From DSXH01 sp020724325 (GTDB lineage: Bacteria; Bacteroidota; Ignavibacteria; Ignavibacteriales; Melioribacteraceae): 64,000 nucleotides of DNA. The position numbers and the translations under genes were made by a program. Each line of letters opens with the position of its first letter. The stretch's first letter is position 1. Shown one piece after another: positions 1-8,900 of the stretch. The stretch is from assembly GCA_040756515.1 (NCBI GenBank), contig JBFLYW010000003.1, positions 124,001-188,000 on the forward strand, given 5' to 3'. Under the pieces are notes generated by a model. It made no database searches. It worked only from the letters and a program-made list of their open reading frames with translations, and was not told the origin of the DNA.

Positions 1-337
1 GAATTCTAATTATTCTTAACGCATAAGATTTACCGGAAGCAGTTAAATTAATTTTAGAGCCCGTTCGCTTGGCTAATCCAATTTCAACTAACTTTAAAAT
101 AATCTTAGATGCTTGTGTGTGCGAAACAGCAAGAAATCCACTTACGCTATTTAACGAACAATCCGTAGAATTATATTCACATTCAAAAAGATGTTTGAGT
201 GCATCTTCAAGATAAATTTTTTCGCTATTAGATTTAATTTTCCGCCATCTACTCAAAATACCTTTCCCGGGATAAAATATAATTACGAGGGGAAAAAACA
301 CCGCAAGAATAATCATAATAATAAAACCTAAATTCAT
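1..337 (-). CDS. Membrane-anchored winged-helix (DtxR-like) protein, C-terminus cut off by window edge
   Basis: An open frame runs from an ATG at 337 off the left edge, giving about 112 residues. The N-terminus (MNLGFIIMIILAVFFPLVII) is one hydrophobic membrane segment. A basic stretch follows, then a winged-helix segment whose end reads SHTQASKIILKLVEIGLAKR, like the DNA-binding half of DtxR/MntR proteins. The gene starts 8 bases after the stop of the DtxR-type regulator and its AAGGA ribosome site overlaps that stop, so the two are co-transcribed. A winged helix tethered to a membrane segment is uncommon. It may be a regulator, or the cytoplasmic tail of a truncated metal-transport protein. 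The missing C-terminus prevents a decision. Confidence 0.6.
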   Translation of the reverse strand, partial: MNLGFIIMIILAVFFPLVIIFYPGKGILSRWRKIKSNSEKIYLEDALKHLFECEYNSTDCSLNSVSGFLAVSHTQASKIILKLVEIGLAKRTGSKINLTASGKSYALRIIRI

Positions 338-345
338 TACTTCTT

Positions 346-1011
346 TTATTCCTTTATTAATCTTACAAAAATGTTTTCGGTTACTTTTTTACTTAGAGTT
401 AAGTTTCTATTGTTAATCTTAACCAAAATTGATCTGTCATAATTTATTCTGTCAACAATTTTCAATTTAGTATTTAACACCAGACCAATTTTCATCAAGT
501 AACTTATAAGTCCGCTATCCCTGTCATTAACTCTAACAAATTCGTATTGATTGTTTTCTTCCGCATCAGCAAGAGGAATCACATCTGCAATTTCTGGCAT
601 TAAACCATTTTTTTTAGGAATAGGATGTCCGTGTGGATCAAATTCAGGAAAACCTAAAAATTCATCTATTCTATTTATCAGAAAATCTGAACTATAGTGT
701 TCCAATTTCTCAGCTTCATCATGAACCTCGCTCCAATCTAATGCTAAAACCTTTATCAAGAATAATTCCCATAATCGATGGCGGCGAATTATCTTTAACG
801 CTGCTTTTTCACCATGCGGAGTTAACATTATTCCCTTATACTTTTGATATTTTACAAGTCCCTCCTTGGATAATTTCTTTGCCATGTCACTTATTGCCGA
901 GCTTGTTATAGAAAGATGATTGGCAATCTTTGACGTAGAGGCATTATTCTCTAACTCAAAGCTCTGGTTAAAAATTGCTTTCAGATAGTTTTCTTTAGAA
1001 ATAGTTGACAT
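346..1011 (-). CDS. DtxR/MntR-family metal-dependent transcriptional repressor
   Basis: About 221 residues from the ATG at 1011. The order is a winged helix (TISKENYLKAIF to about residue 65), a dimerisation/metal-binding domain containing HRLWELFL and VHDEAEKLEH, then a C-terminal FeoA/SH3-like domain. The glutamate before KLEH occupies the position of Cys102 in DtxR, as in MntR, which hints at manganese. The position of DtxR Met10 is Asn here, so metal specificity is uncertain. The frame extends to a TTG at 1032, but that codon lies inside a good promoter (-10 at 1032-1037), so the ATG is preferred. A palindrome sits in the promoter spacer, consistent with autoregulation. It is followed at once by the membrane-anchored winged-helix gene. 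Confidence 0.85.
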   Translation of the reverse strand: MSTISKENYLKAIFNQSFELENNASTSKIANHLSITSSAISDMAKKLSKEGLVKYQKYKGIMLTPHGEKAALKIIRRHRLWELFLIKVLALDWSEVHDEAEKLEHYSSDFLINRIDEFLGFPEFDPHGHPIPKKNGLMPEIADVIPLADAEENNQYEFVRVNDRDSGLISYLMKIGLVLNTKLKIVDRINYDRSILVKINNRNLTLSKKVTENIFVRLIKE

Positions 1012-1031
1012 ATAGATTATTTTTTTACGCA

Positions 1032-1060
1032 AAGTTAAGCTTACTTAAGAAATAAATCAA
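1032..1060 (-). promoter_or_regulatory. Predicted promoter of the DtxR-type regulator
   Basis: On the minus strand, -35 TTGATT (1055-1060), a 17-base spacer and -10 TAACTT (1032-1037). Transcription would begin near 1025, a short leader before the ATG at 1011. The prediction rests only on box match and spacing. Confidence 0.45.
1035..1048. promoter_or_regulatory. Palindrome TTAAG-N4-CTTAA, candidate autoregulatory operator
   Basis: A perfect 5-bp inverted repeat with a 4-base centre lies in the spacer and -10 of the regulator's promoter. DtxR/MntR proteins bind AT-rich palindromes at their own promoters, so this is a reasonable operator. It does not match the published IdeR or MntR consensus closely. 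Confidence 0.35.
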
Positions 1061-1171
1061 GTATCTTTATAAATATTCTTTATTCCGCTTTATTTATCTT
1101 AACTTCTATTTTTAATAATATGCAAGAAAAAACAAAATTATTATCTTTCGTAACAAATTTTAGGAGACTAA

Positions 1172-2275
1172 ATGTCCATACTTAATTCGGACAATATTCT
1201 TGAGGCATTGAGAAAAGTAAACGATCCTGACCTAAAGCGAGACCTTGTTACGTTGAATATGATAAAGGATATAAAGATTAACGAAAATGACGTACATATA
1301 GTGATTGAGTTAACCACTCCGGCTTGTCCACTAAAAGATAAAATTAAAGAAGATTGTATCGAAGCAATAAAATCTCACATTCCCGCTATAGGTAAGATTT
1401 TTATTGAGATGACTGCAAATGTAAGATCGAATACGGATGAGAGAAAAAGTAAAATTCTACCGGGAGTAAAAAACACAATTGCTGTTGCAAGCGGCAAAGG
1501 CGGAGTTGGGAAAAGTACAGTTGCGGTTAACATTTCAGTTGCCCTTTCTAAACTAGGAGCCAAAGTTGGATTAATTGACGCAGATATATATGGGCCAAGT
1601 ATTCCACTTATGCTCGGTATTAAAGAGAAACCAAAAGTCTTTCAGGATATACAAACATCAAAGATACTTCCGCTTGAAAATTTTGGTATCAAAGTAATAT
1701 CTATAGGATTTTTAATTGAGGATGACGCGCCAATAATTTGGCGGGGACCAATGGCAAGCGGCGCAATAAAACAATTTATGTCCGATGTCCATTGGGATGA
1801 ATTGGATTATTTGATATTTGATCTGCCTCCCGGAACCGGAGATATTCAACTAACACTTGTTCAAACAATACCTCTAACAGGTGCTATAGTTGTTACTACT
1901 CCTCAGGATGTTTCACTTATTGATGTTAAAAAAGCTATTAGAATGTTCCAGCGCGTTAACGTGCCAATACTTGGTATTGTTGAGAACATGAGCTATTTTA
2001 TTGCACCTGATACAAAGAAAAAATATGATATATTTGGATCGGGCGGAGGAAAAAAATTGGCAGATGATTTATCATTGCCGCTTTTAGGTGCAATACCAAT
2101 TAATGCTAATATTAGAATTGGCGGTGATGATGGTAAACCAATTATATTTGGAGAACCGGAATCTGACGAGGCTTCTAAGATTTTTGAAATAAGCAAAAAT
2201 TTAGCCGCACAAATCAGTATTAACACATTATCAAAAAAAACTCCGCAAATTGATATTTCTCTAGGAGAAAATTAG
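1172..2275 (+). CDS. mrp: Mrp/NBP35-family P-loop ATPase (Fe-S cluster carrier, ApbC-like)
   Basis: 367 residues. Residues 1-90 form a MIP18/DUF59 domain. The rest is a ParA/MinD-type ATPase with Walker A GKGGVGKS at 108-115, DADIYGPS and FDLPPGTGD. Mrp/ApbC proteins load iron-sulfur clusters onto apoproteins. The usual CxxC after ENMSYF, which bridges clusters in many Mrp proteins, is absent here: residues 278-281 read APDT. A strong AGGAGA ribosome site precedes the ATG. A NifU-like scaffold follows 10 bases downstream, which supports a role in Fe-S assembly. The 139-base divergent gap upstream carries a possible TAATAT -10 at 1116-1121. Confidence 0.9.
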   Translation: MSILNSDNILEALRKVNDPDLKRDLVTLNMIKDIKINENDVHIVIELTTPACPLKDKIKEDCIEAIKSHIPAIGKIFIEMTANVRSNTDERKSKILPGVKNTIAVASGKGGVGKSTVAVNISVALSKLGAKVGLIDADIYGPSIPLMLGIKEKPKVFQDIQTSKILPLENFGIKVISIGFLIEDDAPIIWRGPMASGAIKQFMSDVHWDELDYLIFDLPPGTGDIQLTLVQTIPLTGAIVVTTPQDVSLIDVKKAIRMFQRVNVPILGIVENMSYFIAPDTKKKYDIFGSGGGKKLADDLSLPLLGAIPINANIRIGGDDGKPIIFGEPESDEASKIFEISKNLAAQISINTLSKKTPQIDISLGEN

Positions 2276-2285
2276 GGAGAAAGTA

Positions 2286-2522
2286 ATGAATGAAGTATTG
2301 AAAGAAAAAGTACTAAAAGCACTTGATTCAATTAGACCATACTTAAAAGCTGATGGCGGTGATGTTGAATTAGTTAATGTTACTCATGAAGGAATTGTTG
2401 AGGTTAAACTTACAGGAGCTTGCGTTAGCTGCCCTATGTCCCAAATGACGTTGAGAGCAGGTGTAGAACGAGTATTAATTAGAGAGGTACCCGGTATAAG
2501 AAGAGTTGAAGCTGTTAATTAA
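2286..2522 (+). CDS. NifU C-terminal-domain Fe-S scaffold protein
   Basis: 78 residues, the length of a stand-alone NifU C-terminal (Nfu) domain. The signature LKADGGDVELV (20-30) and the Cys pair GACVSCP (C46, C49) are intact. A homodimer would hold one [4Fe-4S] cluster between the two CxxC motifs and pass it to target proteins. It follows mrp by 10 bases with a GGGAGAA ribosome site, so the two form a small Fe-S operon that continues into tpiA. There are no nitrogenase genes nearby, so this is general Fe-S housekeeping. Confidence 0.9.
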   Translation: MNEVLKEKVLKALDSIRPYLKADGGDVELVNVTHEGIVEVKLTGACVSCPMSQMTLRAGVERVLIREVPGIRRVEAVN

Positions 2523-2555
2523 GAAATTAAATATCGACTACTGAAAGGTACATTA

Positions 2556-3314
2556 ATGAGAAAAAAAATTGTTGCCGGCAATTGGAAAATGAACAAGGAT
2601 CTGCCATCATCAATAAGTTTGATATCAGATATTAAAAACGAAATTGCTGGAAAGAACTATAATACTAAAATTATAATATGTCCTCCGGCTACATCCTTAG
2701 AAACGGCTGGTGTTTTATTAAAAGGAACAAATATTAGCTTAGGCGCTCAAAACATGTATTTTGAAGAGAGCGGTGCTTACACAGGGGAAATATCTGCTAA
2801 GATGCTAAAAAGTGTTGGCTGCCAGTATGTAATTCTCGGTCATTCAGAGAGAAGAACTATTTTTAATGAAACCGATGAGATAATAAATTTAAAGATAAAA
2901 GCAGCACTTAAGAATAACCTTAAACCGATTTTCTGTATAGGAGAGACTTTAGAAGAACGTGAAAATGAAAAAACTTTTCAAGTTATCGAGAGACAAATTA
3001 CTTACGGACTAAAAGGATTTACGGAATTAGAAATAGAAACACTGGTTATTGCATATGAACCTGTTTGGGCAATAGGAACAGGCAGGAATGCAACTCCCTC
3101 TCAGGCGCAGGAAGTCCATAAGTTTATTAGGAATTTATTGCAAATTAAATACTCATCAAATCTATCAGATAATTTGATTATTCAGTATGGCGGCAGCGTT
3201 AAACCGGAAAATGCCAGAGAATTGATGGCGCAGAACGATATTGATGGTGCTTTGGTAGGCGGCGCATGCCTACAATCGGATTCTTTTATTAAAATTGTTG
3301 AAGCCGCTGAATAA
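2556..3314 (+). CDS. tpiA: Triose-phosphate isomerase
   Basis: 252 residues, normal for a bacterial TIM. It interconverts dihydroxyacetone phosphate and glyceraldehyde 3-phosphate in glycolysis and gluconeogenesis. All catalytic elements are present: GNWKMN with Lys11, GHSERR with His96, and AYEPVWAIGTG with Glu168 and the flexible loop. The phosphate-binding YGGSVKPENA and GALVGGA follow. It lies 33 bases after the nifU-like gene and probably shares its transcript. A hairpin-bearing gap ends the operon. Confidence 0.98.
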   Translation: MRKKIVAGNWKMNKDLPSSISLISDIKNEIAGKNYNTKIIICPPATSLETAGVLLKGTNISLGAQNMYFEESGAYTGEISAKMLKSVGCQYVILGHSERRTIFNETDEIINLKIKAALKNNLKPIFCIGETLEERENEKTFQVIERQITYGLKGFTELEIETLVIAYEPVWAIGTGRNATPSQAQEVHKFIRNLLQIKYSSNLSDNLIIQYGGSVKPENARELMAQNDIDGALVGGACLQSDSFIKIVEAAE

Positions 3315-3343
3315 TTTTAGAAATACCTTGAAAACAGGTGAAT

Positions 3344-3359
3344 TTAAGGCATTCCTTAA
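3344..3359. promoter_or_regulatory. Palindrome TTAAGG-CATT-CCTTAA abutting a promoter
   Basis: A perfect 6-bp inverted repeat ends one base before the predicted -35 at 3360. Its outer bases (TTAAG...CTTAA) match the half-sites of the palindrome before the DtxR-type regulator at 1035-1048, but the spacing differs by two bases. It could be an operator, or a weak tpiA terminator together with the GGCAT/ATGCC pairing (3348-3369) and T-run at 3375-3380. Confidence 0.3.
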
Positions 3360-3388
3360 TTGATATGCCCTCGCTTTTTTAGTATATT
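3360..3388 (+). promoter_or_regulatory. Predicted sigma70-type promoter of the GH2-like membrane protein
   Basis: -35 TTGATA (3360-3365), a 17-base spacer and -10 TATATT (3383-3388). The start would be near 3395, about 24 bases before the ATG at 3419. Good box match and ideal spacing. Confidence 0.5.
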
Positions 3389-3418
3389 TAAGGGTTTATT
3401 TGGATAATTCACCACAAA

Positions 3419-5983
3419 ATGGCAAAAAAAATACAGATTTTCCTTCTTTTGTTTAACCTCTTATCCTTTTCGATTTCTGCGCAAATTAAGGTTACAGCTC
3501 TTCCGCCTTTGCAAACTGATTCAAATTTTATTTCAAAAATAAGTTACGGTAGATCAATTGAATTGAATGATGGATGGAAAGTTTACCTTAATATTGATGA
3601 TAAAAATTTTGAAAAGGTAAATATTCCATGTATCTGGGACGGGGCTGAATCACTCTATTTCGAAAATGAAATCATTTTATCAAAAGAAGAAATAGATAAT
3701 TCAGTTATAAAATTATTTTGGGGCGGAATTAATTACTCTACCGAAGTATTTCTAAACGGTTATAATATTTATAAAAGATCAATTGGTGAAATTCCATTCG
3801 AAATAGAATTACCTAGTGATATACTAAAAGCCGGGTCCCCAAATAAAATTGTTTTAAAAATTGATAATAGTCTGGATTCTAAAAGAACAATTCCATTAAA
3901 ACAGCGATTTCTATTTCCCCAAAAACCATCCGGAATTTATAGAAACATCTATGTTAGAATTCTGCCAAAGACACATATATCTAAATTCAATTTAAGCTAC
4001 GTTCTTGATCAAAACCTTTCTTCCGCTAATGCAGAAATTAAAATTGCTGTAGAAAACATGTACCTGTTAGATAAAGAATTGACCGGGAAAGATGGAGCAT
4101 TATTAAATCTGAAATTAATTCCAAAGAATTTTACCGGCAGCAGTTATTCGTTTAATTTCCCGTTGACGGTTTCAATTGTAAATAAATTTGATCACGTATT
4201 TAGAATTAATATACTAAATCCAACTCTCTGGTCAATTAATAATCCCAATTATTATAAAACTGAGTTATCACTTTCTGTAGGCAATGAAATAATTGACAAG
4301 GTTGAAAAGGAAATCTCTTTCTTCCGAGTTGATGTTAACGATCGAAAGATTTTATTCAATAATAATCCTTTCGTTCTAAATGGAACAACATTTATTGTTA
4401 ACGAAGACGAAATTATTAAAGACGGTTATCTAAATAAACTTAGAAGAGATTTTACTTTTATAAAAGATGCCGGGTTTAATGCAATTCGATTTGCAAAAGC
4501 ATATCCGATTCCCGAAGCAATTAGTTTATGTAACAGATTGGGTCTGATAGCTTTAATAGAATTACCCTTCAATTCAGCTCCAGAAGAGTTTTTAACAGAT
4601 CCGGAATTTAGAATAAGAACGCTGAACAAATTTAACGAGATGATTGAATCATATACTGATTACTCGTCTGCAATATTCTGGGGAATTGGAAGTTCATTCC
4701 TTTCAAATTCAACTACTACTAAAGATTTTATTATACATATTTTCAAGAACACTTCAGCATCTAACATAATTACATATTGTTCGTTTGTAGGATTGCAAAA
4801 AGAACCGATTGAGGGATTGGATTTGATTGGTGTAGAATTATACTCTTCGCCTCCCGACAAACTTGACGAAGCATTAAATACTATAAGCGGTGGAAGTAAT
4901 TTAGGGAACTACTTTTTTTCCGAGGTCAGCTATCCAAACTATCTTGGAATTAGTGGCGGATATTTAATAAAAAATTCAACTGAAGCTCAGGCAAAATATT
5001 TCGGTCAAATAATTGATCTGTCTCGTAATCATAGATTAGCCGGTTTTTTCATCAACACATTTTTTAACTACACTGGTGATTTCAGTTCTCTTTACGGCGG
5101 AAAGACAAACCAATATCAGCTAGGTATATTCAATAATACACCAACCACTAACAACCTTGTATATAAAGTAATAGATAGCAAGTTAAATAATAAAGGCAAA
5201 GTTACTATTCCCATTGGAAATGGAAAAGATGAGAATAAACTGATCTTTATTTTGATTGCTCTTGGCTTATCGGTATTGATGGCTCTGCTAATTAATACAA
5301 GCAGAAAATTCCGTGATGAGTGCAGCAGAGCACTTTTCAGACCATACAATTTTTATTCTGATATTAGAGATCATCGAATTATTTCCAGCCTTCACACATT
5401 TATATTATTATTAATTGAATCTGGCTCAATTTCTCTTTTCTTTACAATTTTATTTTATTATCTAAGAAAGAATATACTTATTGAAAAGTTACTGCTCTCC
5501 TTTGGAGATGCGTCAATAATCAAAAGTTTTAGTTATTTGGCTTGGAATCCAGAAAAGGGTTTTTTAATACTTTTATTTCTCGTAATTCTGAAAATTGTTT
5601 TTTTAAGTCTGTTAATAAAAGCAATCTCTTTTTTCATCAAGACCAAGGTTGAGTTCAGCAGTATTTTTTATATGATAATCTGGGGACTGTTGCCATTTAC
5701 GATATTACTTCCTGTAGAATTAATCCTATATAAAATTTTAGCAGCCGGTAGTTTTAATACAGCAGTTATAGTATTCATATTATTATTCTGGCTTTGGATA
5801 ATATTACGTATTCTGAAAGGAATTCATGTATTATTTGAAATAAACAAACCAACAGTTTACTTATACGGATTCGCAGCAATCATTATATTGGTTGTTAGCA
5901 TCGCATTGTACTTTCAACTGACAAATTCAGCTATATATTATCTGAACAATTCAATTAAACAATATAGTTTAATCTCTTTTTAA
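3419..5983 (+). CDS. GH2-like ectodomain fused to a polytopic membrane domain; probable non-catalytic glycosidase homologue
   Basis: 854 residues. A signal peptide (1-21) is followed by a sugar-binding jelly-roll like that of beta-galactosidases (about 45-185, with EVFLNGYNIYKRSIG), an Ig-like domain (about 190-305) and a TIM-barrel-like region (about 310-560, with GFNAIRFAKAYP). GH2 enzymes end strand 4 with WxxxNE, where Glu is the acid/base. Here the equivalent segment is FWGIGSSF (420-427), so Asn-Glu has become Ser-Ser. Glu502 in FSEVSYP may stand at the nucleophile site. Residues 608-832 contain about six membrane segments, recalling Yip1-type domains. I infer an envelope-anchored carbohydrate-binding protein, not an active glycosidase. 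The stop is 9 bases before smc. Confidence 0.7.
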   Translation: MAKKIQIFLLLFNLLSFSISAQIKVTALPPLQTDSNFISKISYGRSIELNDGWKVYLNIDDKNFEKVNIPCIWDGAESLYFENEIILSKEEIDNSVIKLFWGGINYSTEVFLNGYNIYKRSIGEIPFEIELPSDILKAGSPNKIVLKIDNSLDSKRTIPLKQRFLFPQKPSGIYRNIYVRILPKTHISKFNLSYVLDQNLSSANAEIKIAVENMYLLDKELTGKDGALLNLKLIPKNFTGSSYSFNFPLTVSIVNKFDHVFRINILNPTLWSINNPNYYKTELSLSVGNEIIDKVEKEISFFRVDVNDRKILFNNNPFVLNGTTFIVNEDEIIKDGYLNKLRRDFTFIKDAGFNAIRFAKAYPIPEAISLCNRLGLIALIELPFNSAPEEFLTDPEFRIRTLNKFNEMIESYTDYSSAIFWGIGSSFLSNSTTTKDFIIHIFKNTSASNIITYCSFVGLQKEPIEGLDLIGVELYSSPPDKLDEALNTISGGSNLGNYFFSEVSYPNYLGISGGYLIKNSTEAQAKYFGQIIDLSRNHRLAGFFINTFFNYTGDFSSLYGGKTNQYQLGIFNNTPTTNNLVYKVIDSKLNNKGKVTIPIGNGKDENKLIFILIALGLSVLMALLINTSRKFRDECSRALFRPYNFYSDIRDHRIISSLHTFILLLIESGSISLFFTILFYYLRKNILIEKLLLSFGDASIIKSFSYLAWNPEKGFLILLFLVILKIVFLSLLIKAISFFIKTKVEFSSIFYMIIWGLLPFTILLPVELILYKILAAGSFNTAVIVFILLFWLWIILRILKGIHVLFEINKPTVYLYGFAAIIILVVSIALYFQLTNSAIYYLNNSIKQYSLISF

Positions 5984-5992
5984 GAGGGTCAA

Positions 5993-8900
5993 TTGTTTTT
6001 ATCAAAATTAGAAATTTTCGGCTTCAAGTCGTTTGCAAATAGAACAAATATCGCTTTCAATCGAGGAATAACCGGCATAGTAGGCCCTAATGGCTGCGGT
6101 AAAACCAATATAGTTGATGCAATAAGGTGGGTACTCGGAGAACAAAAAACAACTACATTGCGAAGCGACAAAATGGAAAATGTTATATTCAACGGAACTC
6201 GCGAAAGAAAGCCGATGGGAATGTCAGAAGCATCTCTTACTCTTGTAAACGACCGCGGTATTCTGCCAACAGAGTATTCTGAGGTAACAATTACAAGAAG
6301 AATATTCAGATCGGGTGAAAGTGAGTATTTGTTAAATAAAAATATTTGCCGGCTCAAGGATATAACTAATCTCTTTATGGATACCGGAATGGGCACGAAT
6401 GCTTATTCTGTTATAGAATTAAAAATGGTTGAGACAATCCTTAGCAGTAAAGCAGAAGAAAGAAGGAGATTATTTGAAGAAGCTGCCGGTGTAAATAAAT
6501 ATAAACTTAGAAGAAGACTTTCTCTTAAGAAATTGGAAGATGTTAAATCTGACCTTACCAGAGTAAACGACATTGTTTCTGAAGTGGAAAAAACTGTTAG
6601 GTCTTTAGAGCGTCAAGCAAAAAGAGCCGATCAATACAATCAGATTCAATCTGTATTGAGAGATAAAGAAATTGATCTTGCAGAACACGAGTTTGCTCTT
6701 TATACTCTCAAAAACGATGGTCTAAAAAGTGAAGTATCAAATCTTATTCTGAATAAGGAATTGATTGATACCGAGATAAGAAAGATTGAAAACGAGTTAA
6801 TTTTTTATAGAGAGCAGATAAATACTGTTGAAAAAGAATTGAATGCTAAGCGAAGTGAATTATCCTCTAATACCGAGCAGGTTCACCTTAATCAAAAAAA
6901 TATTTCTGTATCGGAAGAACGGTTAAATTCGCTTCAGATAAATCACGCAAGACTCGCAAAAGAAATCGAAGAGTATAAAGAAAGAATTGTTCAAACCAAC
7001 AATAACATCAGCTTACTTAAGGAAGAACTGCAATCTTTAATGTACAATGAGTTACAGAGAACTGGAGCAATAAGCGAAAATGAAAATTCTATTTCTGAAA
7101 AACGCAGCTTACTAGATACTAAACGTGCAGATTTGAGAAACTTAATAGACCGGCGATACAATTTAATAAGAGAAATATCTGATAAGGATAATTTGAAACT
7201 GACAATCCAAAAGGAAATTGACTCTCACTCTGCTAATATTGAGAAACTTAATTCAAAGATTCAGAATATAACAACACGTATTGCAAAAACAGTTGGATTT
7301 ATTGAAGAATTGAATAACGAAAAATCGGATGCAGAAAAAAAATTGAGCGATGCCGGTCTTCAAATTGCTTTAAGAGAAAAAGAGAAGCTGGAGCTGGAAT
7401 TACTTCTTAATTCGTTAAAAGAAAAAGAGGTTGAAGAAAAAGCGGTTCTAACTGGATTACGTGAAAAAATAGAATTTATACAGACATTAATTTCGAATCT
7501 GGAAGGTATTTCCAAAGGTTCAAAAATTTTATTAGAAAGCAAGGATTGGAGTCAGTCTGAAAAAAATATTTTTGCGTACGTTGGAAACACACAGGATAAA
7601 TATAAATTTGCACTGGAAGCAGGATTAAAAACAGTTCTTAATAATCTCTTGATTGAATCTGTTGACGAGTTACAAAGTGCAATTAATTACTTAAAGAAAA
7701 ATGACCTTGGCAAAGCTTCTTTTTACCTTTTGAAAAATAATCTGAATACAAAAAGATCATTATTCGAAAAATTTGCTTCATACAGATTAAAAAAGAGAGC
7801 CGGGAAAATAGAAAAGGAACCCACCTTTGTTGGCTGGGCGGTCAACTTTGTAGAAACCGAGAACAAATGGATAAAATACTTCAGTCAGGTTTTATCAAGA
7901 GTAGTAATTACATCGGGATTAAACGAAGCAATAACTCTCCATAATAAATACGGTGATTTTGATTTTGTTACAATGGATGGCGATGTAATTAGGAACAACG
8001 GAATTATAGAAGCCGGTTCTATGCCCAAACAGAACGAAACGCTTTTCGGAAGGAAGCAATTATTAGAAAATCTGAAAGCCGAATATCCTAAACACGAATC
8101 ACAACTAGAAAAATTAAAATCACAAATTAGTGACGCCGAATTAAAGCATTCAAAAATTGATCTGAAAAACCTCACCGATAGCCAGAAGTTAATTGCAAAT
8201 GATATAGCCAACATTGAGAAACAGATATCTCAATTAGAATTCGAACATAAAAAAGCAAACGAAGAAATTGATAATTCGCAGAAAGAGATTCAGGAATTTG
8301 TAGAAAAATCGAACGGCTTGCATAATCAACTTGAGTCAATAAACGAATTACTTGCTGAACTTAATGACAATAAATCCTCTCTCGATCAACAAATAAGCAG
8401 CGAAGAAGAGCTGCTTAATCAGTTTGAAAAAGATTTCGATCAATTAATTGATATGCAAAATTCAGCCAGGCTTGATCTTGAAAGAATTAAAGGACAGATA
8501 AATAATTTCAATGATTCAATTAATCGCTCGGTTAATGACATAGAATTAATTCAATCCGGTATTGCAAAACGGCGAGAAGAGTTAGAGAATAATTCACTCG
8601 AAACTTCTTCTATTATCTCCTCAATAGAATCAACAAAAGCCGTTTTAAATAATATTAATACTATAAGGGAGGTTCTGTTTAAAGAAGAAGCCGAAATTGA
8701 TAACAATCTAAAACAGATTAAAGAAGAAGCTGCCGGCTTGGAGAACCAATTAAATGTGTTAAGAAATAAACGTCAGGAAGTGTCAGATCAGATTCATTCA
8801 TTAGAAATAAAAGAAAACGAAATCAATTTCAGACTGCAGAATATTCAGCAACATATTCAGGAAAATTATTCGATAGAAATTTCATTGAAGCAATTTGACG

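Noticed and set aside
1..6. EcoRI site exactly at the window start as a cloning boundary
   Set aside because: A six-base site can occur by chance, and an open reading frame continues off the edge, so it is not evidence of an artificial junction.
633..911. Plus-strand open frame inside the DtxR-type regulator
   Set aside because: It is antisense to a well-supported gene, has no ribosome site and no recognisable family features.
2286..2522. NifU-like gene as evidence of nitrogen fixation
   Set aside because: It is the short Nfu domain only and sits with mrp and tpiA. No nif genes are present.
3419..5983. Annotating the GH2-like protein as an active beta-galactosidase
   Set aside because: The acid/base Asn-Glu is Ser-Ser, and the membrane-helix C-terminus is not found in secreted GH2 enzymes.
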